Shown: positions 1 through 8,518, numbered from the stretch's first letter. The stretch: DNA of 18,678 bases from an uncultured Collinsella sp. (GCA_900545055.1 UQXP01000035.1:1-18678), one strand, 5' to 3'. A program made the numbers and translations. Notes: generated by a model from the sequence alone, not told the origin.

Positions 1-130
1 CCAAGCACAGCCTAATCGCTTTGGCCAGCACGGCATCCGCCTCGCCACGCATAACACCAAAGCACACCATGGTAATTCCGACGATCAACAAAGCGACCTG
101 TACCACGGGTTTTACCGCTTTGAACAACAC
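1..130 (-). CDS. CD1871A-like CXXC mini-protein, cut by the window edge
   Basis: This is the first 43 codons of a minus-strand gene that runs off the left edge. The GTG start at 130 lies 5 nt after AGGAG (136-140). The visible protein reads MLFKAVKPVVQVALLIVGI, then TMVCFGVMRGEADAVLAKAI and RLCL, with a next codon beginning with G. One membrane helix covers about residues 9-26. The pattern 'ALLIVGI...GVMRGEADAVLAKAI.LCL' is, from memory, that of the roughly 48-residue CD1871A family, which ends in a short CLECIGIG-type CXXC tail; only the first Cys of that pair is inside the window. The function of the family is unknown; members often sit near Fe-S or redox membrane genes. The gene is divergent from the two-component system at 218, with an 87-nt shared intergenic region, so the response regulator may control it. 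The family call is by pattern recognition only. Confidence 0.72.
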   Translation of the reverse strand, partial: MLFKAVKPVVQVALLIVGITMVCFGVMRGEADAVLAKAIRLCL

Positions 131-170
131 GACCACTCCTTTCGTTACGCGACCATTGGACCATATCGGC

Positions 171-178
171 TATAAAAT
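171..178 (+). promoter_or_regulatory. Probable -10 element upstream of the response regulator
   Basis: TATAAAAT stands about 40 nt upstream of the ATG at 218. No good -35 hexamer stands 16-18 nt upstream, as expected for a promoter that needs an activator, for instance autoactivation by the OmpR-type regulator. This is inference from sequence shape only. Confidence 0.35.
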
Positions 179-217
179 CCGTGTTAAGCGCGATATGGAA
201 TGTGCAAGGAGACTGTT

Positions 218-892
218 ATGCGTATTTTGATCGTCGAAGACGAGCGAGCACTGTGCGATGCAATCGCGCGCAGCTTGCGAAACTTGGCGTACAGCGTCGA
301 CTGCTGTCACGATGGACAGGAGGCGCTCGACCTGCTGGGCGTCGAAGTCTTTGACCTCGTGGTGCTCGACCTCAATCTCCCCCGTATCGACGGCATGACC
401 GTGCTCAGGGAACTTAGGAAAACCGACTGCGAGACCAAGGTACTGATTCTGTCCGCACGTGGCGAAGTATCCGATAAAGTCGCCGGACTCGATGCCGGCG
501 CCAACGATTACCTTACCAAGCCGTTTCATCTGGACGAACTTGCGGCAAGGATCCGCAGCCTTACCCTCAGGCGCTTCGCACAAAGCGACATAGTATTAAC
601 CTGCGGAAAGCTCAACTTTGACACCAAGGCGCGCATCGCTTCCGTGGACAGTGAGGCTCTATCTCTTACACGCAAGGAAACGGGAATCTTGGAATACCTG
701 ATGCTTAATCAGGGGCGACCGGTAAGCCAAGAGGAGCTTATAGAGCACGTTTGGGATAGCACCGTGAACAGCTTTAGCAACGCAACCCGCGTTCACATCT
801 CGTCGCTCCGAAAAAAGTTGCGCGGCGCTTTGGGATACGACCCGATTCGCAATCGGATTGGAGAGGGCTACGTTATGGAGGATGGAGAATGA
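218..892 (+). CDS. OmpR/PhoB-family response regulator
   Basis: A 224-residue cytoplasmic response regulator. The receiver domain (about residues 1-115) has the acidic pocket ED at 7-8, the phospho-acceptor D51 in VVLDLNLP, S79 as the switch Ser/Thr, and K101 in LTKPF. The C-terminal half (about 128-222) is a winged helix of OmpR type, with 'SLTRKETGILEYLMLNQGRP' and 'ATRVHISSLRKKL'. The start is ATG 218, since AAGGAG (206-211) lies 6 nt upstream and the protein then begins MRILIVEDE; an in-frame ATG at 200 would add an unlikely MCKETV. Its stop overlaps the start of the kinase gene (ATGA, 889-892), so the two are translationally coupled. The signal and target genes are unknown; the divergent CD1871A-like gene is a candidate target. 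Length and motifs are normal and intact. Confidence 0.95.
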   Translation: MRILIVEDERALCDAIARSLRNLAYSVDCCHDGQEALDLLGVEVFDLVVLDLNLPRIDGMTVLRELRKTDCETKVLILSARGEVSDKVAGLDAGANDYLTKPFHLDELAARIRSLTLRRFAQSDIVLTCGKLNFDTKARIASVDSEALSLTRKETGILEYLMLNQGRPVSQEELIEHVWDSTVNSFSNATRVHISSLRKKLRGALGYDPIRNRIGEGYVMEDGE

Positions 893-2040
893 AAGGGCTT
901 TCGCTGCAATGGCGCATAACGATTATGACGGCACTGCTCACGTGTGCGGCATGCGTGCTGACGAACTGCCTGGTCGGCTATACGGGCATGCGCTACATGG
1001 ATGCCATCGGCAGCGACATCTCGGCCTTTAACGCAACCGGCGAAGATTCGCTCCAGGCGTTCGACCCAACGAAAGCGGCCCTCGATGACAAGGTCACAAT
1101 CGTCGTAAATGACGCACAGGAGTCTTTTGGCATGACAGCCTGGTACATCACGGCTGGAGTCACACTCCTTGGCGGCGCGCTGGCATACTTTGTGAGCGGC
1201 CGTGCACTCAAACCGCTACGGGCTTTTGCAGCTCAGGTTGAGCGTGTGCAGCCTGACAACCTAAGCGAAATCAGACTCAATGAAGATGTGCCCACCGAGC
1301 TACAACGATGCAGCGCCTCTTTCAACGACATGATCGCTCGTCTTGGCGAAGGGTTCTCTGCACAGCGTCAGTTTACCGGCAACGCCGCACACGAGCTGCG
1401 CACCCCGCTCGCCCTTATGCAAGCACAGATTGAACTATTCATCTCCGAGCACTCCGGTTTGCAACCCGAAACAGCCGAGCTGCTCGGCCTGCTACAAGAA
1501 CAAACTGAGCGGATGTCGCGGATGACCAAGGTGTTGCTCGAGATGAGTGAGCTCCGCAGCGTTCCTTGCGAGGACGATGTTGAACTTGGTCCCTTGTCCG
1601 AAGAGGTCCTCACCGACCTTGCGCCACTTGCCGAAAATAAGGGCATAGCCCTCAATTGTGCTGGAGACGCTTTAGTAATCGGGAGCGACACGCTCCTCTA
1701 TCGGCTGGTGTTTAACCTGGTCGAAAATGCCATCCGTTACAGCCGCCCCGGCTCGACTGTCAACGTCTCCATCTGCGACAACAACAGCCGCGTGTTCCTG
1801 CGAGTCGAGGACCAGGGCCCGGGAATACCCAAGCAGTACCGCGAGAGCATCTTCCAACCGTTCTTTCGCCTGGATAAATCCCGCTGCAGGGCATACGGCG
1901 GCGCAGGACTCGGGCTAGCGCTTGTTTGGGAAATTGCAGCGCTTCACGGTGGCACGGTAGAGGTCGAAACAAGTTCCGAGAACGGGACCACTATGCTCGC
2001 AAGCCTTCCAAAACGATCCGCAGCATTAACCGAACAGTAA
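889..2040 (+). CDS. Sensor histidine kinase, partner of the upstream regulator
   Basis: A 383-residue membrane histidine kinase. Membrane helices lie at about 10-30 and 84-103, enclosing a short external loop of about 50 residues, too small for a classic ligand-binding domain. A HAMP-like linker (about 104-155) starts at GRALKPL. The dimerisation/phospho-acceptor segment carries H168 in AAHELRTPL. The ATPase domain follows: N-box LVFNLVENAIRYS, G1 VEDQGPGIP, an F-box-like FQPFFRLDKS and G2 GGAGLGLAL. All catalytic boxes are intact, so it should autophosphorylate and pass phosphate to D51 of the regulator. It overlaps the regulator gene by 4 nt and therefore forms one operon. The short sensor loop suggests it senses the membrane, an envelope stress or a partner protein rather than a soluble ligand; that is inference. 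Confidence 0.94.
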   Translation: MKGLSLQWRITIMTALLTCAACVLTNCLVGYTGMRYMDAIGSDISAFNATGEDSLQAFDPTKAALDDKVTIVVNDAQESFGMTAWYITAGVTLLGGALAYFVSGRALKPLRAFAAQVERVQPDNLSEIRLNEDVPTELQRCSASFNDMIARLGEGFSAQRQFTGNAAHELRTPLALMQAQIELFISEHSGLQPETAELLGLLQEQTERMSRMTKVLLEMSELRSVPCEDDVELGPLSEEVLTDLAPLAENKGIALNCAGDALVIGSDTLLYRLVFNLVENAIRYSRPGSTVNVSICDNNSRVFLRVEDQGPGIPKQYRESIFQPFFRLDKSRCRAYGGAGLGLALVWEIAALHGGTVEVETSSENGTTMLASLPKRSAALTEQ

Positions 2041-2046
2041 AACGAA

Positions 2047-2078
2047 AGGGGTCCCGCACACGTTTGCGCGGGACCCCT
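2047..2078 (-). terminator. Strong hairpin terminator, best on the minus strand
   Basis: AGGGGTCCCGC (2047-2057) pairs perfectly with GCGGGACCCCT (2068-2078) around a 10-nt loop. On the minus strand it is followed by TTTCGTTTT, so it is mainly the terminator of the guaA remnant at 2114-2188. On the plus strand it lies 6 nt after the kinase stop and can also end that operon, with a weaker pyrimidine tail. Confidence 0.85.
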
Positions 2079-2113
2079 CTCCGTCAATGCAATTCGCCCA
2101 AAAGAGTAGAAGT

Positions 2114-2188
2114 TTACTCCCACTCGACCGTGCCGACAGGCTTAGGCGTGAGGTCGTAGCACACGCGGCAGATACCGGGGACCTCCCT
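2114..2188 (-). pseudogene. guaA: guaA 3' end remnant (GMP synthase C-terminus)
   Basis: Read on the minus strand, 24 codons end in CYDLTPKPVGTVEWE and a TAA stop (2114-2116). They begin with REVPGICRV just after an in-frame TAA (2189-2191). This is the conserved extreme C-terminus of GMP synthase (GuaA), whose family ending is close to '..YDISSKPPATIEWE'. Upstream of codon 24 the similarity stops abruptly, and the rest of the gene (about 490 codons) is absent. The fragment keeps its natural terminator at 2047-2078. The 3' end of guaA is a known integration hotspot for genomic islands, so a detached copy of exactly this end is what an attachment-site duplication or element-driven rearrangement would leave. 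The homology call is from memory of the family; the mobile-element origin is inference, and no integrase is visible here. Confidence 0.8.
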
Positions 2189-2247
2189 TTATACGTTCGG
2201 CACAATCGTAGGCGATACCCACAAATTCCAGTCCCGAGCAACAAGAG

Positions 2248-2253
2248 TACAAT
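2248..2253 (+). promoter_or_regulatory. Possible -10 for the LuxR-type gene
   Basis: TACAAT with a weak -35 (ATTCCA, 2225-2230, 17-nt spacer) would start transcription near 2260, ahead of the ribosome binding site GGGAG (2277-2281). It supports the ATG at 2289 rather than the upstream in-frame codon at 2253. The site sits in the sequence that replaced the body of guaA. Confidence 0.35.
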
Positions 2254-2288
2254 TGCTGCTAGTGTTGCCAGCTGTTGGGAGATGGAAG

Positions 2289-3293
2289 ATGGACTGCGAT
2301 GGCTACCCATGCGTTCCCATGCCGTTGATGTGCACTGCCTTTGTGCCGGGGCAGATTGACGCTGCGGTTGCAGGCATTTCCGACCCCGATTCGCGCACCA
2401 TCGCCACGGCAGAAGCGCTGTACTTTCGCGGACAGGCCACACCCGCCGCCGAGACAGCACGCCCCTATCTTGACGCCACCGACCCCGCACTGCGCTATTC
2501 CGCATGCCTTATCTGCGGATATGCCAGTCTGTCGCTCAACCGTATCGCCGACGCCCGCCGTTGTCTTGCGGGCATCCTTGATACGCCAACTGACGAGGAA
2601 TCACCCACCGTCCACGCCACGCATATCCTGTTCGCCTCGGCCGCAAGCGTCCTGCTGCACTTGTCTTCCCCGTATTCTGCCGAAGAGTTTTATCCGCTTG
2701 CGGCGCATCTGCCCGAAGGCCTGCGCCTGTTCGCCAGCTACGTGATGGCGCATGCCCTGTATCTGCGCGGCGAATATGGCCGCAGTCTGGGCATGGCGGA
2801 AAACGCCCTGATCATGAAACAAGGAAGCTATCCCATCTCGGAGCTGTTCCTGCACCTGGCAGCCTCCATGGCATGCATGAGTCTCAAAGATGTCAACGCC
2901 GCAAAGGCACACTTCGGAGCCGCTTGGGACATTGCGCGCCCCGACGGCCTTATCGAGCTCATTGGCGAGCACCATGGCCTTTTACAGGGGCTTATCGAGG
3001 CATGCTTAAAATCGCAATACCCCGACGATTTCGCTCGCATCATCGAGATCACGTATCGCTTCAGCTACGGCTGGCGGCGCATCCACAACCCCGATTCGGG
3101 CGAGGATGTGGCCGACGATCTAACCACCACGGAATTCACCATGGCCATGCTCGCCTGCCGCGGATGGACCAACGCCGAAATCGCACGCCATATGGGCGTA
3201 TCACCGGGCACCGTGAAAAACCGTCTGTCCGGCGTGTATGCCAAGCTTGGCATCGGCACGCGCGCGGAGCTGGTCGCGCATATGTTGCGCTAG
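2289..3293 (+). CDS. LuxR-type (GerE helix-turn-helix) transcription regulator
   Basis: A 334-residue soluble regulator. The C-terminal 57 residues (about 278-334) form a GerE/LuxR helix-turn-helix: LTTTEFTMAMLACRG, WTNAEIARHMGVSPGTVKNR and LSGVYAKLGIGTRAELVAHM. The first 270 residues are helical and Ala-rich with repeated 'ALYFRGQ / ALYLRGEYGRSL' patterns, suggesting a degenerate TPR-like array instead of a ligand or receiver domain; no membrane segments and no phospho-acceptor motif are seen. The start was set at ATG 2289 because GGGAG lies 7 nt upstream; the frame is open back to 2253. The next gene on the same strand is the large surface protein at 3450, a 156-nt gap away, so this regulator probably controls it. 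Its signal is unknown. Confidence 0.85.
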   Translation: MDCDGYPCVPMPLMCTAFVPGQIDAAVAGISDPDSRTIATAEALYFRGQATPAAETARPYLDATDPALRYSACLICGYASLSLNRIADARRCLAGILDTPTDEESPTVHATHILFASAASVLLHLSSPYSAEEFYPLAAHLPEGLRLFASYVMAHALYLRGEYGRSLGMAENALIMKQGSYPISELFLHLAASMACMSLKDVNAAKAHFGAAWDIARPDGLIELIGEHHGLLQGLIEACLKSQYPDDFARIIEITYRFSYGWRRIHNPDSGEDVADDLTTTEFTMAMLACRGWTNAEIARHMGVSPGTVKNRLSGVYAKLGIGTRAELVAHMLR

Positions 3294-3366
3294 CGACCGG
3301 ACTGCCAAGCGCATCGAACACGTTCCGGCGCCACCCGCTTTCGCCAGCTCAAATTGGACATTTTGA

Positions 3367-3394
3367 CCCTCGCACGGCACTACCGCCGCGAGGC
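3367..3394 (+). other. Small leader hairpin before the surface-protein gene
   Basis: CCTCGC (3367-3372) can pair with GCGAGG (3389-3394). It lies in the 156-nt gap between the LuxR-type gene and the surface protein, and has no T-tract, so it is not a standard terminator. No clear promoter was found in this gap. Confidence 0.3.
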
Positions 3395-3449
3395 ACCTTC
3401 TCGCAAAATGGGAGTATTTCCTCCGATATCTGCGGGATGGGAGCCAAAT

Positions 3450-6400
3450 ATGCTTGATCGCCGTTCGTTACTTGTTGCCGGAGCGTCCTCGCTGGCAAGC
3501 ATTATGTTGCCGCGCGTGCCGGGCAGCTCGAATGCCTTCATACTGCCGTTCGCGCCCACCGAAGCCTATGCCGACGAAGAAGACCCCTTCAAGGTGCTGG
3601 TGCTCTCGCGCACCATGTTCGGCGTGGTGGTGGTCGATGTCGCCAACAAGATGAACCCCATCGCGGATGCCCAGGTCACACTAACGTCGCGCTATGCCGC
3701 GGGCAAACAGCTCACCGCCACAACCGATGACGAGGGCACGGCGATCTTTGAGATTGCCCCGCTTTCGGAAGGCTACGTGGACGAGGCGACGCTCCTTGAC
3801 GCGTATGACTTCAACGGCGGCATCTCTATCAGCATGCCGGGCTACCGCGATGTCGAGATCCCCCTCGCGCGCATTCAGGGCGGCACCGCCATTACCGCGC
3901 CCACGCGTCCGCTCTCCGATGGGGAGCCGTACTTTCGCCAGCTTACGTTCGACGAGTGGGATATCCAGTACGCCGACGCCACATTCATGGCACTGCCGAA
4001 GGACGACACGGCAAACGAGCAGCCCGACACGCACGCCTTTACCGTGCAGGCACATCTGCCACAGGGTGGACAGGCAACGCTGCACATCAACAAGGTAATG
4101 CCCGCCACGAGTAGCTCACCCGAAACCGTCACGCAGATTGGCCAGGTCAAGGCCAGTGCAACGGGTGCGGACAATCTGGCGACGTTCACGCTCGAAGACA
4201 AGTTCCTCGATGCGGCATCGGGCATTCTGGAAGAAGGATGCAAGCTGCGCTTTGCCCTCGACTATCAAGGCAAAACCTACACGCTCTCCTCCCCCATGGC
4301 CGTTGTCGCCGCGCCGGCCGCAAAGGCGGAATCGGGCTCGACCACCATCATTCCCACCACCATGGATCAAGAGATCACTCCGTTTGATTTCCCTGCGGCG
4401 TTTCCCGGTATCGGCGGCAACAAGTTCACCTGCTGGATGCCCACGTTTCCAATCCTCTTCGATTTCTCATTTGCCGGGTATGTGCTGTTTGGCGGAGGAT
4501 ACAAACCAGCCAGCTATATGAACGATTCAGGCAATCCGGATCCGGAGTACTGGAAGAAATCGCCGCGCGAATCGGGTGCCAAGCAGGCAAACCGCTACCT
4601 CGACGAGATGGAGGGAAAGTGGAACCAATACAAGAGTATGAGCGCTGGCTCGGGCACCGACCCAAGAAACACTAAGCTCCTTCGCCACCATTGCACGCTG
4701 CTGTTCACGATGGATATCGCCACACAGGTGTACGGATCGCTTGCCTACGACTGGGTAGGCAAAACTTGGGGCAACAACAACGATCCGGCGTTCGGCAATA
4801 TTAAGGCCCTCTTCCAAGTAAAAACCGACCTCAACTGGACCGAACAGTTTACCTTGGGCCCGGTGCCGTTTTTCCTAAACGTCAATCCTTGGGTGCTGGC
4901 GAAGCTGGCGCTCGCGGTAGGCGCCCACACGCACGGCAGCGGTGCGGCGTTCTTCAAAAACATTTCGCTCGACTATTCCAATACGTCGGGATCATTCACC
5001 ATCCAGATTGGGCTTGCCGTCACCTTTGGAGCCGGCGTTGCAGGCGTCGCTTCGTCCGCCGTGCGCGGTGCCGCGTCCCTCACGCTGTTCATTGGGTACG
5101 AGAAGGCGGACGGCCACCAGCTTCCGCGGCTGCGCGTGGGTGCAGACGTCGATGTCGACGTGATACTCCAGTTCATCATGTTCAAGTGGACCACCAAGGC
5201 CTGGTCGGGGTCGTGGCCCACGCTCCTCGATTCGTGGAATATGTCGGTGAACAACGGCGACCAGTATGTACTCCAGCGCTCTGAGCTGGCCTTGGGTGGA
5301 GATACGCCTTATACGCTGGGTGCCTGCTTTGGCGCAGCCGGCAATGCCGAGTCGGGCGGTGTAGCGCAGTTTATCGCGTCGGCCACCATCGTCACCAATG
5401 CCGAGCTGCTCGCATGCGCCGAAGTTGCAGCCACCCCCGTAAACGTCGTACCGATCGTACGCGATTGGGACCAAGCGATCACACGCATTGAGCTCGACGC
5501 GGATGCAGAGAGCGATGACACGGGACAGGTCGAACATTTCGTCCACGCGCTGATGGAGAACGACGAAAATGCCGCACCGATGTATAAGTACACCTACATC
5601 GGGCAGGCAACGAACGCCGTTGCGGACCCCAACGCCAATTCTACCGGTGTATCGGAGGACGAGCGTGGCGGCATAAAACCCTCGAGCGACAACGTGCTGT
5701 TTGCTGGCGTGCTCAGCGAAGCTCACATGAAGCTGGCAATGATTGCCGGCGTAGAATGCCTGTTCCGTATCGCCTCGGTGCGCTACGGCGACAATGGCCG
5801 CTCGCGCCTGGTGGTGCACACAAAGGCAAACGGCACGTGGTCCGCTCCCACGCCCGTGGACTTCCCCCTTGGGTTTGGCGAGGGCGACGTGGGGCGCGAC
5901 GGCATATTCGATTACGACTTCGACGTGGTGGAATATACAGACGGGAGGGAAAACCAGGACGCCTACGTGCTGCTGGTCTCGGGCGAGCGCCCCGCCGGCG
6001 ACAACACCCTTTTCGATACGGCGAGCACATCCGGCATACTGTCCGTTGTGCGCCTGCGCATAAGCAACGACGGAGTTCGCGTGATATCGCACACGTCGTG
6101 GCGCAGCATCTCGCGCGGCCGCCTTCAGGAGGATGGCTACCATTGCCTGCAGTGCCCGCGCATCACGGTAGGCAAGACGCTGGTCGACGGACGTCTGTCG
6201 GGTGCCTACCTCCACCGCCGCGGAACCACCGCAGAAAAGGCGCTCGGCAGCGAGGCCGAGGTTGCGCTGGAATGCTTTACCCTGTGGTCGGATGATTTGG
6301 GCGACAGCCTGACGTTCCGCCAAGTTCTTCGCTTTCCGCAGGCACCGTCGAGTATCGAGCTGAGCGAGCCCGAGAATATCAACGGCAAAATGGTGGTGCC

Positions 6401-7835
6401 CGTTGCGTACGAGACCGCAGACGGTTGCGGCTGCGCATCGTACGCCGTGATCGGCCAGTCCATTGCGGGCTGGGGCGTTATGCCACCAGACGCCACGGTG
6501 CCCCATGCGGTGCCGTGGCCACAACATTCGGGCTTTTTGGCCACCGTCAACGAGCAGCTGCAGCATATTACTTGGACGCGAGGCGCATCGGCATTTGCAA
6601 CGCAGCCCGTGGGTGCCGCAGGCTGTGGCCCGGCATCGTTTAGCGTAAGCAACAACGGCAGGTGCGCGCTCTATGTAGAGAACACCGATGGCAAGGTGGG
6701 GCAAACCTACGACGAAGAAGGCAACCCGGTAGCAGTGATGGGCAAGCACTTCCGCATCTTCGCCAGCACCTTGGCAGGCGATCTGTTCACGGAGCCGTTC
6801 GTGATGTGCGAGCTGGACCATCCCATCGATCAGATAACGACATTTTTGACGTCGGGAGGCATGCTCTCCGCGCTCGCCACGCACATTGTGAGCGCGGAGA
6901 AGAGCGAGGCAGAGCTGCACGGCATCGAAGTGCCTCTGGTGGCGTGTGCCACTCCGACGGGCGCGGTCGCTACCTCGGGCGCGGTGGTGCCCGGAGCAGC
7001 AGGCGAATCCTTCATGGTCACGGTGCGAAACGACGGCAACACTTTGCTGACCGCCGGCACGATCGATCTGTACCGAGAGGGCTCCAGCCAGCCGTTCTCC
7101 AGCGCATCCATCGGATTCGGAGTGAACGCACGCATGGTTTCGATCTACGATCCAGAGCTTGCCGAGGACGCTTCGGCCAACGACATGGCACACGTGAAGT
7201 ACGCGCTCGAGACGCTGGGCGCACGTTTTGCGACGCACCCGCTGGTTGCTGACAATGGCAACGCCGTGCTGGCACCAGGCTGCACGGCACAGTTCCGCAT
7301 GAGCTTCGCCATTCCCGAGAGTTGGAGCGACGAAGTGGGCAAACGCGTAACGCTGTATGCGAAGGCACGTAATCTGGTGGCGCTCGATCCCGTAACGCTC
7401 GAGGAAATTCGACCGGGCGCAAACTCGGCGCTGGATGCCGTACTGCACGAGCTTCATGTGCCCGACGCGGCATGCGAACGCTCAGAAGTTCAGGTCGGCG
7501 TATGCGACAGCGCGGATACGACAGGACTTCACGACGCCCCGATGACAGCTGAAGGCGATGGCGACCCGAGCGGCGGCGGTACTGACGAGGGCGGCGGCTC
7601 CGGCGGAAGCAGCTCCGGTGGCGGCAGTGGCTCTGGCAGCGGCAAGGATCACGGCAATAACAAGCGCTCCGGAAAAGCGGGCGCGCTTGCGGGCACGGGC
7701 GATGCCAACGCTCCCCTCACGGCAGCCGCTGCAGCACTCGCCGCGGCAGGCGCCGGCCTCGTCGCCTACAGTGCCCGCCGCACGGCGCTCGAAAACGACA
7801 CCGCCGATGAGGTCAATTCGGATACGCCTCGCTAG
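3450..7835 (+). CDS. Very large exported surface protein with LAGTG sorting signal
   Basis: A 1461-residue secreted, probably wall-anchored protein. The start ATG 3450 has GGGAG 6 nt upstream and begins MLDRRSLLVAG, a twin-Arg signal-like motif with a probable cut after AYA (residue 41). Residues about 55-120 (PIADAQVTLTS...TTDDEGTAIFEI) resemble a CnaB/carboxypeptidase-regulatory beta-sandwich. The middle (about 310-640) is rich in aromatics and glycine. About 660-1150 has repeated beta-strand character, perhaps a propeller; about 1180-1340 (VTVRNDGNTLLTAGTIDLYR) looks like a CARDB/Ig-type module. A Gly/Ser linker (about 1369-1405) precedes LAGTG (1413-1417), a hydrophobic stretch and RR at 1443-1444. 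LAxTG is the motif of class E sortases. No catalytic domain was recognised; an adhesive or host-facing role is inference. The cytoplasmic tail (17 residues, acidic) is long for such signals. Confidence 0.85.
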   Translation: MLDRRSLLVAGASSLASIMLPRVPGSSNAFILPFAPTEAYADEEDPFKVLVLSRTMFGVVVVDVANKMNPIADAQVTLTSRYAAGKQLTATTDDEGTAIFEIAPLSEGYVDEATLLDAYDFNGGISISMPGYRDVEIPLARIQGGTAITAPTRPLSDGEPYFRQLTFDEWDIQYADATFMALPKDDTANEQPDTHAFTVQAHLPQGGQATLHINKVMPATSSSPETVTQIGQVKASATGADNLATFTLEDKFLDAASGILEEGCKLRFALDYQGKTYTLSSPMAVVAAPAAKAESGSTTIIPTTMDQEITPFDFPAAFPGIGGNKFTCWMPTFPILFDFSFAGYVLFGGGYKPASYMNDSGNPDPEYWKKSPRESGAKQANRYLDEMEGKWNQYKSMSAGSGTDPRNTKLLRHHCTLLFTMDIATQVYGSLAYDWVGKTWGNNNDPAFGNIKALFQVKTDLNWTEQFTLGPVPFFLNVNPWVLAKLALAVGAHTHGSGAAFFKNISLDYSNTSGSFTIQIGLAVTFGAGVAGVASSAVRGAASLTLFIGYEKADGHQLPRLRVGADVDVDVILQFIMFKWTTKAWSGSWPTLLDSWNMSVNNGDQYVLQRSELALGGDTPYTLGACFGAAGNAESGGVAQFIASATIVTNAELLACAEVAATPVNVVPIVRDWDQAITRIELDADAESDDTGQVEHFVHALMENDENAAPMYKYTYIGQATNAVADPNANSTGVSEDERGGIKPSSDNVLFAGVLSEAHMKLAMIAGVECLFRIASVRYGDNGRSRLVVHTKANGTWSAPTPVDFPLGFGEGDVGRDGIFDYDFDVVEYTDGRENQDAYVLLVSGERPAGDNTLFDTASTSGILSVVRLRISNDGVRVISHTSWRSISRGRLQEDGYHCLQCPRITVGKTLVDGRLSGAYLHRRGTTAEKALGSEAEVALECFTLWSDDLGDSLTFRQVLRFPQAPSSIELSEPENINGKMVVPVAYETADGCGCASYAVIGQSIAGWGVMPPDATVPHAVPWPQHSGFLATVNEQLQHITWTRGASAFATQPVGAAGCGPASFSVSNNGRCALYVENTDGKVGQTYDEEGNPVAVMGKHFRIFASTLAGDLFTEPFVMCELDHPIDQITTFLTSGGMLSALATHIVSAEKSEAELHGIEVPLVACATPTGAVATSGAVVPGAAGESFMVTVRNDGNTLLTAGTIDLYREGSSQPFSSASIGFGVNARMVSIYDPELAEDASANDMAHVKYALETLGARFATHPLVADNGNAVLAPGCTAQFRMSFAIPESWSDEVGKRVTLYAKARNLVALDPVTLEEIRPGANSALDAVLHELHVPDAACERSEVQVGVCDSADTTGLHDAPMTAEGDGDPSGGGTDEGGGSGGSSSGGGSGSGSGKDHGNNKRSGKAGALAGTGDANAPLTAAAAALAAAGAGLVAYSARRTALENDTADEVNSDTPR

Positions 7836-7882
7836 CTCCCAGTTACCTTTGCGAGAGACGCCGACTCGGCTCATCGAACATC

Positions 7883-7920
7883 AAATGGGCTGGTTCTGGA
7901 TACCCAGAGCCAGCCCATTT
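7883..7920. terminator. Bidirectional terminator between convergent genes
   Basis: The arms 7883-7899 and 7904-7920 form a 17-bp stem with one T-G pair and a 4-nt loop (ATAC). The flanks AAA and TTT give a U-tract in either direction. It separates the surface protein gene (stop 7835) from the minus-strand membrane protein gene (stop 7925). Confidence 0.9.
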
Positions 7921-7924
7921 CGCA

Positions 7925-8509
7925 TTAGATATCGTCAGTGGAGTCGAGTTCTGCCTCGAGCTTGGCACGGCGTCTTTTCGCCGTGAAAAACGTTGCGCAC
8001 AGGGCAGCAAACGTGGCCGCGAAAATCGTCGCACCGCAGAACACGCCCGTGGCCAGGTTCGCCAACCAAAAGACGCTTTCGAGCGGTACGATCTGCGCCT
8101 CAGCGATACAGCGCATTGCGGCAATAACAAGCGCGAACGCGGCGCCGCTAAGACCGCTGAGAAGCAGGAAATATCCAACAGGAAGATGCTCGGTTTGCCC
8201 AAAACGATTGGTATCGACATAGCCCTTCCGCGTTTGCAGTCCTGCGCAAATCAACATCACAAGAACGAGCCACAAATACATGGCTGCCTCGAACGGCGTT
8301 GCAAAGCCATGCGGCATTTCACTGGCGTCGCTGTGAACCCACGCAACCTGTCGAGCTATAAACTGGTAGAAAAAGATCATCAACATGCCAAACGAAAGCA
8401 GTACGAAACCAATCTTGTAGATCTTTGCGCTTTCCGCCTCCAGGCGCTCGTCCTTTGGGCCGGCATATTCACGCCACTTTTGCACGAGTTTTAAATCTTC
8501 AAATTTCAT
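7925..8509 (-). CDS. Four-helix membrane protein, partner of the XRE regulator
   Basis: A 194-residue integral membrane protein. After a charged start with KDERLEAESAKIYKIG it has membrane helices at about 32-51, 76-93, 109-131 and 143-167, and a basic then acidic cytoplasmic end (AKRRRAKLEAELDSTDDI). It resembles the small DUF6773-like membrane proteins that accompany an XRE regulator in Firmicutes and Actinobacteria; this family label is tentative. The start ATG at 8509 has AGGAG overlapping the stop codon region of the upstream XRE gene (9-nt gap), so the two are co-transcribed and probably coupled. In such pairs the membrane protein is thought to act in envelope homeostasis or stress, but no function can be read from this sequence. 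Confidence 0.82.
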   Translation of the reverse strand: MKFEDLKLVQKWREYAGPKDERLEAESAKIYKIGFVLLSFGMLMIFFYQFIARQVAWVHSDASEMPHGFATPFEAAMYLWLVLVMLICAGLQTRKGYVDTNRFGQTEHLPVGYFLLLSGLSGAAFALVIAAMRCIAEAQIVPLESVFWLANLATGVFCGATIFAATFAALCATFFTAKRRRAKLEAELDSTDDI

Positions 8510-8518
8510 AGCGAACTC

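Noticed and set aside
2026..2505. A 159-codon minus-strand frame over the guaA remnant
   Set aside because: It is in a different frame from the recognisable GuaA end and reads through the terminator and the LuxR-type gene.
4992..7457. An 821-codon minus-strand frame inside the surface protein gene
   Set aside because: It is a shadow of the sense gene with low-complexity Arg/His/Ala composition; no start signal.
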